Assembly: GCA_030148165.1 (NCBI GenBank)
Contig: JASBTZ010000003.1
Location: forward strand, 806,001 to 870,000
DNA: 64,000 nucleotides
Reading direction: 5' to 3'
Source: Bacteroidota bacterium
Lineage (GTDB): Bacteria; Bacteroidota; Bacteroidia; Flavobacteriales_D; Crocinitomicaceae
How positions within the stretch are numbered: position 1 is the first letter of the stretch; each line of letters starts with the position of its first letter. The notes under the pieces are model-generated. The model worked only from the letters and a program-made list of their open reading frames with translations. It was not told where the DNA came from and ran no database searches. A program made the position numbers and the translations under genes. This document shows, piece by piece, positions 17,245 to 26,577 of this stretch.

Positions 17245-18942
17245 ATGAAAAACATTAGCTTATTTATTATCGCTTTATTAACGACTTTTAGCCTGAGCGC
17301 TCAGGCACCTCAAATGATGACATACCAATCTGTGATCAGGGACGCGAGTGATGCACTTGTTGCAAACACTACGATTGGTATTCAGATCAGTATTCTTCAG
17401 GGATCCCCTACCGGATTAGCCAGCTACATTGAGACTCATTCGCCGATGACTAATGTAAATGGGCTAGCTACGCTCGAGATAGGTAATGGAACGCCTGTCA
17501 CCGGATCTTTTTCGGGTATCGATTGGTCAAATGGCCCTTATTATTTAAAAACAGAAATTGACCCTACAGGAGGCACTGCATATACAATATCCGGTACAAA
17601 TCAATTGTTGAGTGTGCCCTACGCGTTGTACGCGGAGACATCCGGTAGTGGTAGTGGCAGTGAAACGGATCCTGTTTTCACGAGCTCACCTGCAGGAGGA
17701 ATTACAGCTGGAGACATTACCAACTGGAACAATGATCTCGTAGACGATGCCGATGCTGATCCGAACAATGAGCTTCAAACCCTGTCCATTAATGGTCAGG
17801 ATTTAACCATTTCAAGTGGAAATACAGTTACCCTCCCATCAGGAGGCGGTGGTGCTAATACTCTTGATCAGGCATATGACGAAGGTGGTGCAGGAGCAGG
17901 GAGAATCATTACTGCTGATGCGGGAGCTGTAGAGGTGAATTCATCAGTAAATAGTCAGGCTGCGATTAGCGCTTCACATACCGGTAACGGTGTTTCTATA
18001 TTCGGAAATAATACATCGTCAGCTACCCAGTTTTCTACGATACAAGGAAGTACTGCAAGCTCTTCAAATTTAGTTTCGGGTGTCATCGGATCTTCTACGG
18101 GAAATGCGTGGGGAGTATCAGGACAAGTATCAAATACTGCAACTGCTGAAGCGGCAGTATATGGTAATAACTTGAGGACGAATGGTGGTTATGGTGTTAA
18201 AGGACTCGGTTACAATGGTGTTTGGGGTTTATCACAACAGCAAACCGGCGCAGGAACCTGGGGGGAAAATTTAAATGCAAACGGTACTGGTTTAATAGGA
18301 ATTGGTAACGCCCAATTACCACAAGTATTAACAGCAGGGTCAGGAGGTGCTTTCCTTGGAAATACGACAGGTGCGTTTGCAAAATTCAATACAGTTGGTG
18401 TTGGTCAGGGTATAACGATTCAGGATGACTTTGGCGCACAATGGGTTGTAGGAGCATGGGATGGTATCGGATATCGTAAGATTTCCGGAACAGGAACGGT
18501 TAACACGATTGTTCCTGATTTGAATGAAAACCCTGTCATGATGACTGCACCTGAAGCACCTGAAGTATTATTTCAGGATTTTGGAGAAGGTCAACTAACA
18601 AATGGTGAGTGTATTATTACGATCGACCCAATATTAGCGAAGAATATTCGCGTTGACGAATCACATCCGTTGAGGGTATTCATTACGCTTGAAGGTGATT
18701 GTAATGGAGTTTTCGTAACTGAGAAATCCCAAAACGGATTTAAAGTGAAAGAACTGGCAGGAGGAACCTCCAATACTAATTTCACTTATCAGGTTGTCGC
18801 AAACCGTGCTGATGAACAACTACCTGGTTTGAAAGAATCTAAGTATTCAGAAGAACGATGGAGCCCTGCGACACCTTTGTTTGATGTAAATAATATGCAA
18901 CAGGGAAACACAGAACAAAAAGAACTAAGTATTAAGCGGTAA
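17245..18942 (+). CDS. Secreted fibre-like protein (cassette copy 2)
   Basis: 565 residues with a signal peptide 1-19. Residues ~22-130 match the N-domain of the 816-2375 product (MTYQSVIRDASDALVAN, GTNQLLSVPYALYAE). A Gly/Ser/Asn-rich middle (~190-380) looks like a beta-roll or tail-fibre shaft. The C-terminal ~150 residues are a distinct domain (TVNTIVPDLNENPVMM, APEVLFQDFGEGQL, VFITLEGDCNGVFV) that I recall from other Bacteroidota repeat proteins but cannot name. There is neither an S74-like end nor a T9SS sorting domain, so only the N-domain and the cassette setting are shared with copy 1. Likely surface or extracellular. Confidence 0.75.
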   Translation: MKNISLFIIALLTTFSLSAQAPQMMTYQSVIRDASDALVANTTIGIQISILQGSPTGLASYIETHSPMTNVNGLATLEIGNGTPVTGSFSGIDWSNGPYYLKTEIDPTGGTAYTISGTNQLLSVPYALYAETSGSGSGSETDPVFTSSPAGGITAGDITNWNNDLVDDADADPNNELQTLSINGQDLTISSGNTVTLPSGGGGANTLDQAYDEGGAGAGRIITADAGAVEVNSSVNSQAAISASHTGNGVSIFGNNTSSATQFSTIQGSTASSSNLVSGVIGSSTGNAWGVSGQVSNTATAEAAVYGNNLRTNGGYGVKGLGYNGVWGLSQQQTGAGTWGENLNANGTGLIGIGNAQLPQVLTAGSGGAFLGNTTGAFAKFNTVGVGQGITIQDDFGAQWVVGAWDGIGYRKISGTGTVNTIVPDLNENPVMMTAPEAPEVLFQDFGEGQLTNGECIITIDPILAKNIRVDESHPLRVFITLEGDCNGVFVTEKSQNGFKVKELAGGTSNTNFTYQVVANRADEQLPGLKESKYSEERWSPATPLFDVNNMQQGNTEQKELSIKR

Positions 18943-18957
18943 CTAACTCCGTAAAAT

Positions 18958-18992
18958 AAAAAGGGGGATTGCGATTGCAAGCCCCCTTTTTC
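18958..18992. terminator. Bidirectional rho-independent terminator
   Basis: AAAAAGGGGG pairs with CCCCCTTTTT (core GGGGG 18963-18967, CCCCC 18982-18986), with a partly paired loop. The A- and T-runs on both sides suit termination of both convergent genes (ends at 18942 and 19010). Confidence 0.88.
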
Positions 18993-19009
18993 TATTTAAT
19001 CTCTCTTTG

Positions 19010-20209
19010 CTATCTAACCTTAAATGTTACCCTTCGGTTCTTTGCCATTCTCAGGTCTTCGTCATCTGTCTCCTGAATCTCTTCATTCATGATACTGCTG
19101 CCTTTCGTTGACGATATCATTCTGTTCGATGGAATTTCACCTTTTTCTGTAAGGTATTTCATAACTGCAGCAATACGTTTGCTATCCATGCCTGCATAAT
19201 AATCGTTTTCCATACCAACAGAATCTTCCATGGCATTGCAGTGACCCATGATTTGAATCTTAAGATCAGGGTTTTCCTTAAGCTGTTCAGCAATAAAGTC
19301 CAATGACTCTTCTCCTTCTGTCGTAAGTGCATCTCTACCAAACGCAAAGAACACCTGATGTGCTTCGATTTTTTCAGTAGGAGTCATATCTTCATCGACG
19401 TTAAATATTTTTTGATAGATCGTAGTTGAGTATGATTCACCTACATCTGCCGTTGCACATTCACATGTTTCTCCTCTTTCTGTATCAAGTAGTTGAACAG
19501 AAATGTTATCTACATAATAATAAGCCTGAGGGATAACTGACACCTTTACTGAATTATCAGGTTTTACTTTAATTCTCTTGATCTCATCGTCAGAAAGGAA
19601 ATTTCCTATTGAAACCCATCTCTCACCACCTTTTGCCTCAAACACACCACAGATCTCTGTCCAGTTATATCTTCCGGCCAAAGGTTTAAGATCATTTTCA
19701 AAGTGCATCAATGTAGGCTCTTCAATTATCGGAACTTTCTCAGTTGTTCCAAATGCTCTTTTTGTTAACGCAATTCCAATGTTATTGGTAGCGTATTTAG
19801 AAGCTTCAGCAAGAGAAACATAGAATTTAATACAGTAAGTCATTCCCTTCTTTAAAGGTGCCTCAAGTTTACCTTCCAGATATGATCGTTCGTTGCTTTT
19901 TAGTTTATTATAAACGATAATGCCAGCATAACGATTTCCATCTTTCGGTTCTTCTTTTCCAAAAACATTCAACGGTACATCAATCTCTTCTGCCCCACCA
20001 GAGGTAAAAAGATCAGCACGAACACCTGTTGGAGAAATCCACCCGGTAGCCATTTCGATTTTACCCAGACGTTTAGGTTTTTTACTTACCTCTTCAAAGC
20101 TTCCGTTCGCAACAAGATTTTCACTTTCCTGTCCATTAGAGAAGCTTGTAACGCAAGAAATTGCGATCAATGTTAGAAGTTTGCCTGTTAAATTAGAATT
20201 GAATCTCAT
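19010..20209 (-). CDS. OmpA family protein with N-terminal carbohydrate-binding-like domain
   Basis: 399 residues with a signal peptide 1-26 (ending SNGQ). The first half ([19 protein letters not shown] and following) resembles the jelly-roll, CBM4/9-like domain often fused to OmpA in Bacteroidota. Residues ~275-399 are an OmpA-type peptidoglycan-binding domain ([54 protein letters not shown]). The usual GHTD reads GHCN here, so the Asp that contacts diaminopimelate is missing, although the Arg in the following helix is kept. It probably links the outer membrane and wall. Its start overlaps the hemE end by 17 bases. Confidence 0.83.
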   Translation of the reverse strand: MRFNSNLTGKLLTLIAISCVTSFSNGQESENLVANGSFEEVSKKPKRLGKIEMATGWISPTGVRADLFTSGGAEEIDVPLNVFGKEEPKDGNRYAGIIVYNKLKSNERSYLEGKLEAPLKKGMTYCIKFYVSLAEASKYATNNIGIALTKRAFGTTEKVPIIEEPTLMHFENDLKPLAGRYNWTEICGVFEAKGGERWVSIGNFLSDDEIKRIKVKPDNSVKVSVIPQAYYYVDNISVQLLDTERGETCECATADVGESYSTTIYQKIFNVDEDMTPTEKIEAHQVFFAFGRDALTTEGEESLDFIAEQLKENPDLKIQIMGHCNAMEDSVGMENDYYAGMDSKRIAAVMKYLTEKGEIPSNRMISSTKGSSIMNEEIQETDDEDLRMAKNRRVTFKVR

Positions 20210-21230
20210 AATTTTTAACTGTTTTAATAAATGTTTTTACTTTTTCCGGATCAATATCTGGATAAACTCCGTGGCCTAAATTAACAATATGTCTTTTACT
20301 TATGAAAGAATCCAGCATATTATTAGTCATTCGCTCTACCTCAGAATGATCTGAATATAAAGCACATGGGTCAAGGTTTCCTTGCAATGTTCGTTTCTCT
20401 CCAATCGCTTCTCTTACTTCTTTCATATTCATGTTCCAATCTAAACCAACCGTGTTACATGAAAGATCAGCAATTGCTTCCATTGAACTATAAGCACCTT
20501 TGGCAAAAACTGTTACCGGAACATCCTTAATTGCTTCGGTTATTCTATCCAAATATTTCAATCCAAATTCAGCATATTGCTCATGCCCGAGAATTCCTGC
20601 CCAGGAATCAAATACCTGAACGAGGTGAGCTCCGGCATCAACCTGCGCATGCAGGTACTGAATCGTCACTTCAGTGATCCTATTAAGCAAGTCGTGTGCC
20701 AAAGTAGGATTCGTGTAAAGTATTTTCCGAGCAACTGAAAATGTTTTTGATCCCTGACCTTCGGTCATATAACAAAAGATCGTCCAGGGAGCCCCAGCAA
20801 AACCAATTAACGGAACCCGGCCGTTGAGTTCTTTATTTGTAATTCGGATCGCTTCTGTTACGTACGACAATCGATCTTCTACATCAATGTTATCGTCTAG
20901 TTTGCTTAATTCAGATTCTGCCCGGATTGTTTCTTCAAACCAGGGCCCTTTCTTTTCTACCATTTGATAGCTGAGTCCCATTGCTTCCGGCACAACCAAA
21001 ATATCAGAGAAAATAATAGCTGCATCAACTTCCAGAATATCCACCGGCTGTATCGTGACTTCTGCTGCTAATTCCGGAGTCTCAACCAGCTCCTTAAATC
21101 CAGATAATGAATTTCTTACTGCTCTGTATTCCGGCAGAATTCTTCCAGCCTGCCGCATCAACCAGACCGGATATCTTTCGATTTCCTCGCCTTTGGCAGC
21201 TCTTAATATCAGATCGTTCTGAAGATTCAT
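20193..21230 (-). CDS. hemE: Uroporphyrinogen decarboxylase
   Basis: 345 residues, the usual length. It decarboxylates the four acetate side chains of uroporphyrinogen III to give coproporphyrinogen III in heme synthesis; it is cytosolic and needs no cofactor. Landmarks are [16 protein letters not shown] near the N-terminus, [14 protein letters not shown] with the conserved Asp, [13 protein letters not shown], and QVFDSWAG. The ATG at 21230 gives the typical N-terminus. It is unusual that the OmpA-like gene begins inside the last 17 bases, making an unexpected operon. A perfect -7-like element lies 5 bases before the ATG. Confidence 0.95.
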   Translation of the reverse strand: MNLQNDLILRAAKGEEIERYPVWLMRQAGRILPEYRAVRNSLSGFKELVETPELAAEVTIQPVDILEVDAAIIFSDILVVPEAMGLSYQMVEKKGPWFEETIRAESELSKLDDNIDVEDRLSYVTEAIRITNKELNGRVPLIGFAGAPWTIFCYMTEGQGSKTFSVARKILYTNPTLAHDLLNRITEVTIQYLHAQVDAGAHLVQVFDSWAGILGHEQYAEFGLKYLDRITEAIKDVPVTVFAKGAYSSMEAIADLSCNTVGLDWNMNMKEVREAIGEKRTLQGNLDPCALYSDHSEVERMTNNMLDSFISKRHIVNLGHGVYPDIDPEKVKTFIKTVKNYEIQF

Positions 21231-21235
21231 AGCGG

Positions 21236-21243
21236 CAAAGATA
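21236..21243 (-). promoter_or_regulatory. Possible -7 element directly before hemE
   Basis: On the minus strand this reads TATCTTTG, a perfect TAnnTTTG, ending 5 bases before the hemE ATG. If used, the mRNA would be leaderless or nearly so. No clear TTG is seen at -33. Confidence 0.4.
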
Positions 21244-21260
21244 ATAATAGAATTAGCTCA

Positions 21261-21932
21261 TCACCATATTATTGGACTTTTGCCTATGGAATTTAAATAC
21301 TCATTTGCCATCGTGAAATGATTGCAACCGAAAAATCCTCTATGTGCTGATAAAGGAGAGGGGTGTGGCGATTGTAACACCAGATTCCTGACCTTATCCA
21401 CACTCATGGCCTTTTGCTGAGCCTTACTGCCCCAGAGCATATAGACAACACCCTCTTTGCGCTCATTCAATGCGTTAATTACGGCATCGGTAAATATTTC
21501 CCATCCTTTCCCGGCATGACTCGCCGGCATTCCTTCCTGCACGGTTAGCACCGCATTCAATAAGAGCACGCCTTGTCCTGACCATGCACTGAGATCTCCA
21601 TTACGTCCATTCGTATCTATCCCCTCCTGTTCGAGTTCTTTGTAGATGTTTTTCAGACTCTTTGGTAGCGGTTGAACAGACTGGTCCACCGAAAAACACA
21701 GTCCGTGGGCATGTCCTTTTGTTGGATATGGATCCTGACCGAGAATAACTATTTTCACTTGGTCAAAGGGACAGGCATCAAAAGCACGAAATATTTCATT
21801 CCCCTTCGGAAATATTGCACCCGGGCTTCTGCGATATTCCTCCTTAACAAATTCAGTTAATGCCTTAAAATAAGGTAGCTCAAATTGATTTCCGAGCACT
21901 TCCTTCCACGAACTTTCGATCTTGACATCCAT
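21261..21932 (-). CDS. ung: Uracil-DNA glycosylase, family 1
   Basis: 223 residues. It excises uracil from DNA at the start of base-excision repair. All family 1 motifs are present: GQDPYP (catalytic Asp67), LLLNAVLTV (Asn126 for uracil recognition) and HPSPLS (catalytic His190 with the minor-groove loop). The length is standard. The gene is upstream of hemE on the same strand with a 30-base gap, and its 5' end slightly overlaps a divergent frame whose real start is at 21979. Confidence 0.95.
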   Translation of the reverse strand: MDVKIESSWKEVLGNQFELPYFKALTEFVKEEYRRSPGAIFPKGNEIFRAFDACPFDQVKIVILGQDPYPTKGHAHGLCFSVDQSVQPLPKSLKNIYKELEQEGIDTNGRNGDLSAWSGQGVLLLNAVLTVQEGMPASHAGKGWEIFTDAVINALNERKEGVVYMLWGSKAQQKAMSVDKVRNLVLQSPHPSPLSAHRGFFGCNHFTMANEYLNSIGKSPIIW

Positions 21933-21965
21933 GAGAACGAAATTACAATTTTACAGTAAGAAGCT

Positions 21966-21973
21966 TATATTTG
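21966..21973 (+). promoter_or_regulatory. Possible -7 element before the lipoprotein gene
   Basis: TATATTTG fits TAnnTTTG and ends 5 bases before the ATG at 21979, the same geometry as at 25220 and 53045. This favours the 21979 start over the earlier in-frame ATG at 21922. Confidence 0.45.
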
Positions 21974-21978
21974 ATGTG

Positions 21979-22755
21979 ATGAAGAATTGGCTTTACATTT
22001 TATCATTGATTGTCATTGCATCTTGCGATACTGATCAGGTGGATGAAAATCCGGAAAAACCTGATACTGACCAGCAAAATGACAATTACTTTAGTGAGGA
22101 TGAGATCATTCGATCCATCGAAGCGCAACTGCGTATTCCTGCGACTGAAAAATACACTTATAAGATCTATGAAGCGCACCTTACAGCAGATGACAGCATT
22201 GATCGAATAGTCACCGTTAACTTGCTTGACAGGGCTATTAACGAAGCCATGGAGTCCGGAAAGACGGCCAAGAGGGCAGAAATGGGCTACATGGGTAATT
22301 ATAATTATTTCTTTTATATAGATGGCTTAACACAGCAGATCACGTCACCAATTGTGGTTCCGTCAAGTCCTCTGGCAGAACTTAAAGTTGACTTTCTCAA
22401 TATTACATCCGACCAATATCTGGATTTCACAATCGACACGAAGATCATGTTATCATCTTTTCGGAAATTTTATACGATTCAAAACAGTATTCCAATGCAG
22501 ACCTCGGAGACAGAACTCTATACGGATATTGGTACTGCAGATGAAAAACTATATGCGGTCAAATATGAACCGGGCAGTTTTAGTATGGGAAAGAATATTG
22601 TCATTTATGAAGGAACGACCGAACAAGTAGATCTAAGTAAACCTGATGCGATATACGAATTGGATATTAAGATCGAACCAACCGACAAACTCGTAAGAAG
22701 GTGGTACTACAGTCCACAACATCAGAAATACTACCTGAAGAATAGCGAGATTTAG
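21979..22755 (+). CDS. Putative lipoprotein of unknown function
   Basis: 258 residues from the ATG at 21979. MKNWLYILSLIVIASC is a lipoprotein signal with lipobox IASC, followed by an acidic linker (DTDQVDENPEKPDTDQQ), so the protein should be membrane anchored by lipid. The mature domain is unrecognised: alternating strands and helices, no cysteines or obvious active site. An upstream in-frame ATG at 21922 would bury the lipobox behind 19 extra residues and lies inside ung, so it is rejected. The stop codon overlaps the convergent TonB receptor gene by 4 bases. Confidence 0.75.
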   Translation: MKNWLYILSLIVIASCDTDQVDENPEKPDTDQQNDNYFSEDEIIRSIEAQLRIPATEKYTYKIYEAHLTADDSIDRIVTVNLLDRAINEAMESGKTAKRAEMGYMGNYNYFFYIDGLTQQITSPIVVPSSPLAELKVDFLNITSDQYLDFTIDTKIMLSSFRKFYTIQNSIPMQTSETELYTDIGTADEKLYAVKYEPGSFSMGKNIVIYEGTTEQVDLSKPDAIYELDIKIEPTDKLVRRWYYSPQHQKYYLKNSEI

Positions 22756-25166
22756 AATGATCCCTTAAGCGAAATCATGAAGTTTCTTCCCGGAGCTGAT
22801 ATTCCACTACCGGCTGTCCGGTATAACTGATCTGTTATATTCTCAATACCTCCATTCAGGGAAATGTGCTTATTGAAGAAATAAGAAATCTTGAAGTTCA
22901 AGGTATACCATGCAGGAACATAATTCTCTCCTTCCGGCGTTTGAGCATATATAACCTTATCTCGTTCATTTAAAGCAAGTTCATCCGGATCCATCCGACC
23001 GTTGAAGTCCACATAAAACTCCGCATGAACGTGCCTTTGCTTGTATCGAATAGTTCCTTTCCCAAAAATTGGCGTACTGTGTGATTTCGGAAAGTATGCC
23101 GCACTGTCGACAATGTAATCAAAACCTTGCTGGTAATTGAATGATCCCAACAAAGAAAGCCCCTTCACGATTCGAATCTCGATCCCTGTCTGAATACCGT
23201 AGACATATGCATTCGACAAATTTTGAATCGCCTGAACCTTGCTCATCACACCTTGATATAAAATACTGTCTTGACCATTAAATTCGGAATCCACACGTGC
23301 TAATGCATCTTTCAAATACGTATAATAAACCGTACCATCCAACCTGACTTTATCGTAGAAAACATGATTAAATCCTAGCTCTACGCTATAGGCATATTCC
23401 GGTTTGAGATCAACATGTGGTACAACAACTACACCTGGCGATGAATCGAACACCTTACCAATATCATCGATATTGGGAGCTCTAAATCCAGTGTTAAAAT
23501 TGCTGTAGATCTGTGAATGATCGGAGGGATTCCAAACGATCCCAGTATTGCCGTTAAATGCACCATTGTCATTTACCGTCTTAGTTGTCGGGTAAGCAAA
23601 CAAAGTTGTGTCGAATTTTGCCACAAGCGCAAAATAGCTATAACGAAATCCTGTATGCAAACTCAATTTCTCATTCAATGCAGTTTGAGCGTTAATATAA
23701 AGACCACCAGCCTGCCATTTTGAACCACTCGGATATCGAGGGTTAATCTCATAGGAATCCCCATCAAGTAGCTCCATATTAGCTTCAGAAGTCACCACAT
23801 TCATTACATACTCCCCTCCGTAAAACAAATTGGAACGACTACCCAAGGCTTTTTCGAAATCGAGATTAACTGAATAGGCGTCTACATTTTCGTACTGATG
23901 TCGAATTGAATTTTCTCCGTACTTAAGATCATGTCGACTCTCTTCAAAATTTTGATAGGCAACATTAACTCTGTAATGACTAAACAATTTGGTTTTATTT
24001 CTGTTTTCAAATGAAATTCGATGCATCATCCATTTCTGAGGTCCATAATACCACATGGAATAATCGAGTGTGTCGTCATTATTATCATCCTGAATCAAAC
24101 GATCATATCTCGGAGCATCCGAAGTAGTCGAGTAAATAAATCCGTATTCCAACCTTGAATTCTCTTTCGGCTTGAACGCGACTTTCTGCAATACATTTAA
24201 TTGATCATATCCAGAGTGGATTTGCAAACTAGGATTATCATTAACAAGTGTTAAAGGGTTTTCTAAAGTTCCCCCCTGGTAGCTTGGTCTTAAGAATGAA
24301 CTGTCTCCATTTGTTCCCGCTCTTAGATCGTCAAAATCAGCATAAGTTACCGTCGTAACGAAGGCCCACTTCTGATTCCCGTAATTAAAATCGATATGAC
24401 CTGTCGACTCATTTGCAGCACTCGAATAACGAGAATAAAGATTCCATTTTATCAAAGGTCGCAATGAATCCGTTGAGAACCTGGCTGCTTTGGTTTGAAA
24501 ATCCATTACTCCACCGATGGCATCACTTCCGTACATTACTGCTCCGGGACCAAATAGAATCTCTGCACTTTCCAACGAATTCGGATCTATTGATATGATA
24601 TTCTGTAGATTGCCGGATCTAAAAATGGCCGTATTCATTCGAACACCATCCACTACGGTCAGTAGTCTATTCGTTCCAAATCCTCTGAATTGAGGCGATC
24701 CTCCGGCGAACTGACTCTTTTGAATAAAGACACTTCCCGTACCGCTCAATAAGTCAGCTGTGGTGTATGGACTGTGCATTTCTATGTTAGACAAATTTAC
24801 CGTCGTTATTCGAAAGGGAATTTTACTGCGTTTCTGTTCCCATCTATTGGCTGTCACTACGGTTTCTTCAATACTAATAAAGTCATCACTTAATTCTACG
24901 GAAGTGGTTTTAGACAATTCGTCGTACGTGAAGGATTCAATTTTATATTGTGGATAGTACATATAAATACTGTCACAACCCTTGAATTTCTCCAATTGAA
25001 ATCGACCATCCAGGTCGGTATATAGCTGAACCTTCGGATTAATGGAATAAACCTTAACGCCAGGTATTCGCTGTTGAGTCACCTCATCAAACACAGTAAT
25101 TTCCTGAGCCTCAACACTAAAGAATATAAATAGAATTGAACTTAATAGTAAAGTAGTTCTTAACAA
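22752..25166 (-). CDS. TonB-dependent outer-membrane receptor
   Basis: 804 residues. A signal peptide (1-20, ending VEAQ) precedes a carboxypeptidase-like beta domain (~21-95, IPGVKVYSINPKVQLYTDLDGRF is its core). A plug follows (~105-225, with RGFGTNRLLTVVDGVRM and DAIGGVMDF), then a 22-strand-type barrel to the C-terminal Phe (SLKGSF). It takes up a large substrate such as a siderophore, vitamin or glycan using TonB energy. No SusD-like partner is adjacent, so metal or vitamin uptake is more likely than glycan import (inference). The frame opens with TTG inside the 13-mer TACTTTGTTAAGA, also found at the kinase start at 56239, so the exact start is uncertain. Confidence 0.9.
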   Translation of the reverse strand: MLRTTLLLSSILFIFFSVEAQEITVFDEVTQQRIPGVKVYSINPKVQLYTDLDGRFQLEKFKGCDSIYMYYPQYKIESFTYDELSKTTSVELSDDFISIEETVVTANRWEQKRSKIPFRITTVNLSNIEMHSPYTTADLLSGTGSVFIQKSQFAGGSPQFRGFGTNRLLTVVDGVRMNTAIFRSGNLQNIISIDPNSLESAEILFGPGAVMYGSDAIGGVMDFQTKAARFSTDSLRPLIKWNLYSRYSSAANESTGHIDFNYGNQKWAFVTTVTYADFDDLRAGTNGDSSFLRPSYQGGTLENPLTLVNDNPSLQIHSGYDQLNVLQKVAFKPKENSRLEYGFIYSTTSDAPRYDRLIQDDNNDDTLDYSMWYYGPQKWMMHRISFENRNKTKLFSHYRVNVAYQNFEESRHDLKYGENSIRHQYENVDAYSVNLDFEKALGSRSNLFYGGEYVMNVVTSEANMELLDGDSYEINPRYPSGSKWQAGGLYINAQTALNEKLSLHTGFRYSYFALVAKFDTTLFAYPTTKTVNDNGAFNGNTGIVWNPSDHSQIYSNFNTGFRAPNIDDIGKVFDSSPGVVVVPHVDLKPEYAYSVELGFNHVFYDKVRLDGTVYYTYLKDALARVDSEFNGQDSILYQGVMSKVQAIQNLSNAYVYGIQTGIEIRIVKGLSLLGSFNYQQGFDYIVDSAAYFPKSHSTPIFGKGTIRYKQRHVHAEFYVDFNGRMDPDELALNERDKVIYAQTPEGENYVPAWYTLNFKISYFFNKHISLNGGIENITDQLYRTAGSGISAPGRNFMISLKGSF

Positions 25167-25219
25167 AGTAAAATGTTCGTTTTAAAAGCCTTTTATACAG
25201 CAAATTTTATACCAATTAA

Positions 25220-25227
25220 TACCTTTG
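25220..25227 (+). promoter_or_regulatory. Possible -7 element before the hydrolase gene
   Basis: TACCTTTG fits TAnnTTTG and ends 4 bases before the ATG at 25232, implying a leaderless transcript. No TTG is visible at the -33 distance. Confidence 0.45.
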
Positions 25228-25231
25228 TATT

Positions 25232-25855
25232 ATGGAATTTACGTTTCAATCAACTCGCACTTATCGCTGTGAAATTTCGGGCTCATCCGGAAAAGATAAA
25301 ACGCTGATGTATGTACTTCATGGTTACGGTCAGCTTGCGAAATTTTTCATCCGAAAATTTGAGTTTCTAAGCGATGATTATTTGATCGTTGCTCCTGAAG
25401 GTATGCATCGTTATTATCTGGAAGGGACTAGTGGTAGAGTTGGTGCTTCCTGGATGACAAAAGAAGCCAGAGAGTTGGATATTTCTGATAACGTAAGCTG
25501 GCTTGATTCACTCCATGAAAAAATCGAAGCTAAATATGAATTTGACAAGATCGTTTTGCTGGGGTTTTCTCAGGGTGGTGCTACTGCCGCAAGATGGGAG
25601 CAACTTGGTAAAACCACCTTCAACGCAATGGTGATGTGGGCTTGTGTTTTTCCTCCAGATCTACATAGAGATCATCTTGGCACGGAGATCGAATCACACT
25701 TTGCAATTGGAGACAACGATGAATGGTATGACGAAAAAGCCAGGAAAGAATTGATAACCTTTTACCGAAATTTGGGGTATAAGACTCATGAATTTAGTGG
25801 TAATCACGACATCGATCAGGAATGCCTGAAGGATATTCTGTTAACTTTGTCTTAA
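25232..25855 (+). CDS. Alpha/beta hydrolase, phospholipase/carboxylesterase type
   Basis: 207 residues, typical of the small esterase/phospholipase family. The nucleophile elbow GFSQGG has Ser113, the oxyanion region is HGYG (30-33), an Asp at 161 or 163 sits in IGDNDEW, and His192 in GNHDID completes the triad. There is no signal peptide, so it is cytosolic. Likely activity is hydrolysis of short acyl esters; the natural substrate is unknown. It is divergent from the TonB receptor gene with 65 bases between starts and upstream of the LolA-like gene, without overlap. Confidence 0.85.
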   Translation: MEFTFQSTRTYRCEISGSSGKDKTLMYVLHGYGQLAKFFIRKFEFLSDDYLIVAPEGMHRYYLEGTSGRVGASWMTKEARELDISDNVSWLDSLHEKIEAKYEFDKIVLLGFSQGGATAARWEQLGKTTFNAMVMWACVFPPDLHRDHLGTEIESHFAIGDNDEWYDEKARKELITFYRNLGYKTHEFSGNHDIDQECLKDILLTLS

Positions 25856-25915
25856 AATCGAAATTAATCGCCCCTTTGGCATAGTTTCTGATATTTGTCG
25901 AGAAAATAAAATACA

Positions 25916-26554
25916 ATGAGAATATTACTTACGATAATTGCATTAATCTCAATTTCTTCTGCCTTCGGTCAGGATTCGAAAGCTCAGGAAATTCTTGATA
26001 AGCTGTCCACTAAAATGAAGGGTGAAACTTCATTTTACATTGAATTCAGCGCAAACATTAAGAATAGTTCAACCGGTACCGATGAAAATGAGACAGGTAA
26101 AGGATGGGTAAAAGGAAAAAAGTTCTATGCTTCATATGGTGATAATACAATCATCTCCAATGGCGTGAAGACCTGGACAATCGTGAAAGAAGAAAAGTCA
26201 GTTTATGAGATGGATGCAGACGAAGAAGACGAAGAGTCTCTAAACCCGAAAAAACTGATGACGATCTGGGAAAGTGGATTCAAGAATAAATACGGTAAAG
26301 AAACAACGCTAAACGGGGAAAAGGTTCATCAGATCATGCTTTACCCAAAAAACCCGGGAAATGTCGAATATCATACGATTGTACTTTATATCTCATCTGT
26401 TAAAAACGAATTGAAAAAAGTGGTCCTTAAAACAAAGGACGGAACGGTTATGACTTACAGACTGACGAAGTATACTTCGAATCCAACAGTCAGCGACTCC
26501 AAGTTCGTTTTCGATAAGAATAAGTATCCTGGTTACACAGTAATAAGAGATTAA
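25916..26554 (+). CDS. LolA-like outer-membrane lipoprotein carrier
   Basis: 212 residues with a signal peptide 1-18 (ending AFGQ). The fold pattern matches the LolA family: SKAQEILDKLSTKMKGETSF, then strands GKGWVKGKKFYASYGDN and TWTIVKEEKSVYEMD, ending in long strands. LolA carries lipoproteins through the periplasm to the outer membrane; Bacteroidota have several paralogues, so the specific role is uncertain. It stands alone downstream of the esterase, 60 bases after its stop, and ends at a strong terminator. Confidence 0.83.
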   Translation: MRILLTIIALISISSAFGQDSKAQEILDKLSTKMKGETSFYIEFSANIKNSSTGTDENETGKGWVKGKKFYASYGDNTIISNGVKTWTIVKEEKSVYEMDADEEDEESLNPKKLMTIWESGFKNKYGKETTLNGEKVHQIMLYPKNPGNVEYHTIVLYISSVKNELKKVVLKTKDGTVMTYRLTKYTSNPTVSDSKFVFDKNKYPGYTVIRD

Positions 26555-26556
26555 TT

Positions 26557-26577
26557 AAAGGCCTTCGGGCCTTTTTT
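26557..26577. terminator. Rho-independent terminator between convergent genes
   Basis: AAAGGCC (26557-26563) pairs with GGCCTTT (26568-26574) around a stable TTCG tetraloop, with T-runs on both sides. It touches the minus-strand stop at 26576. Confidence 0.88.
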
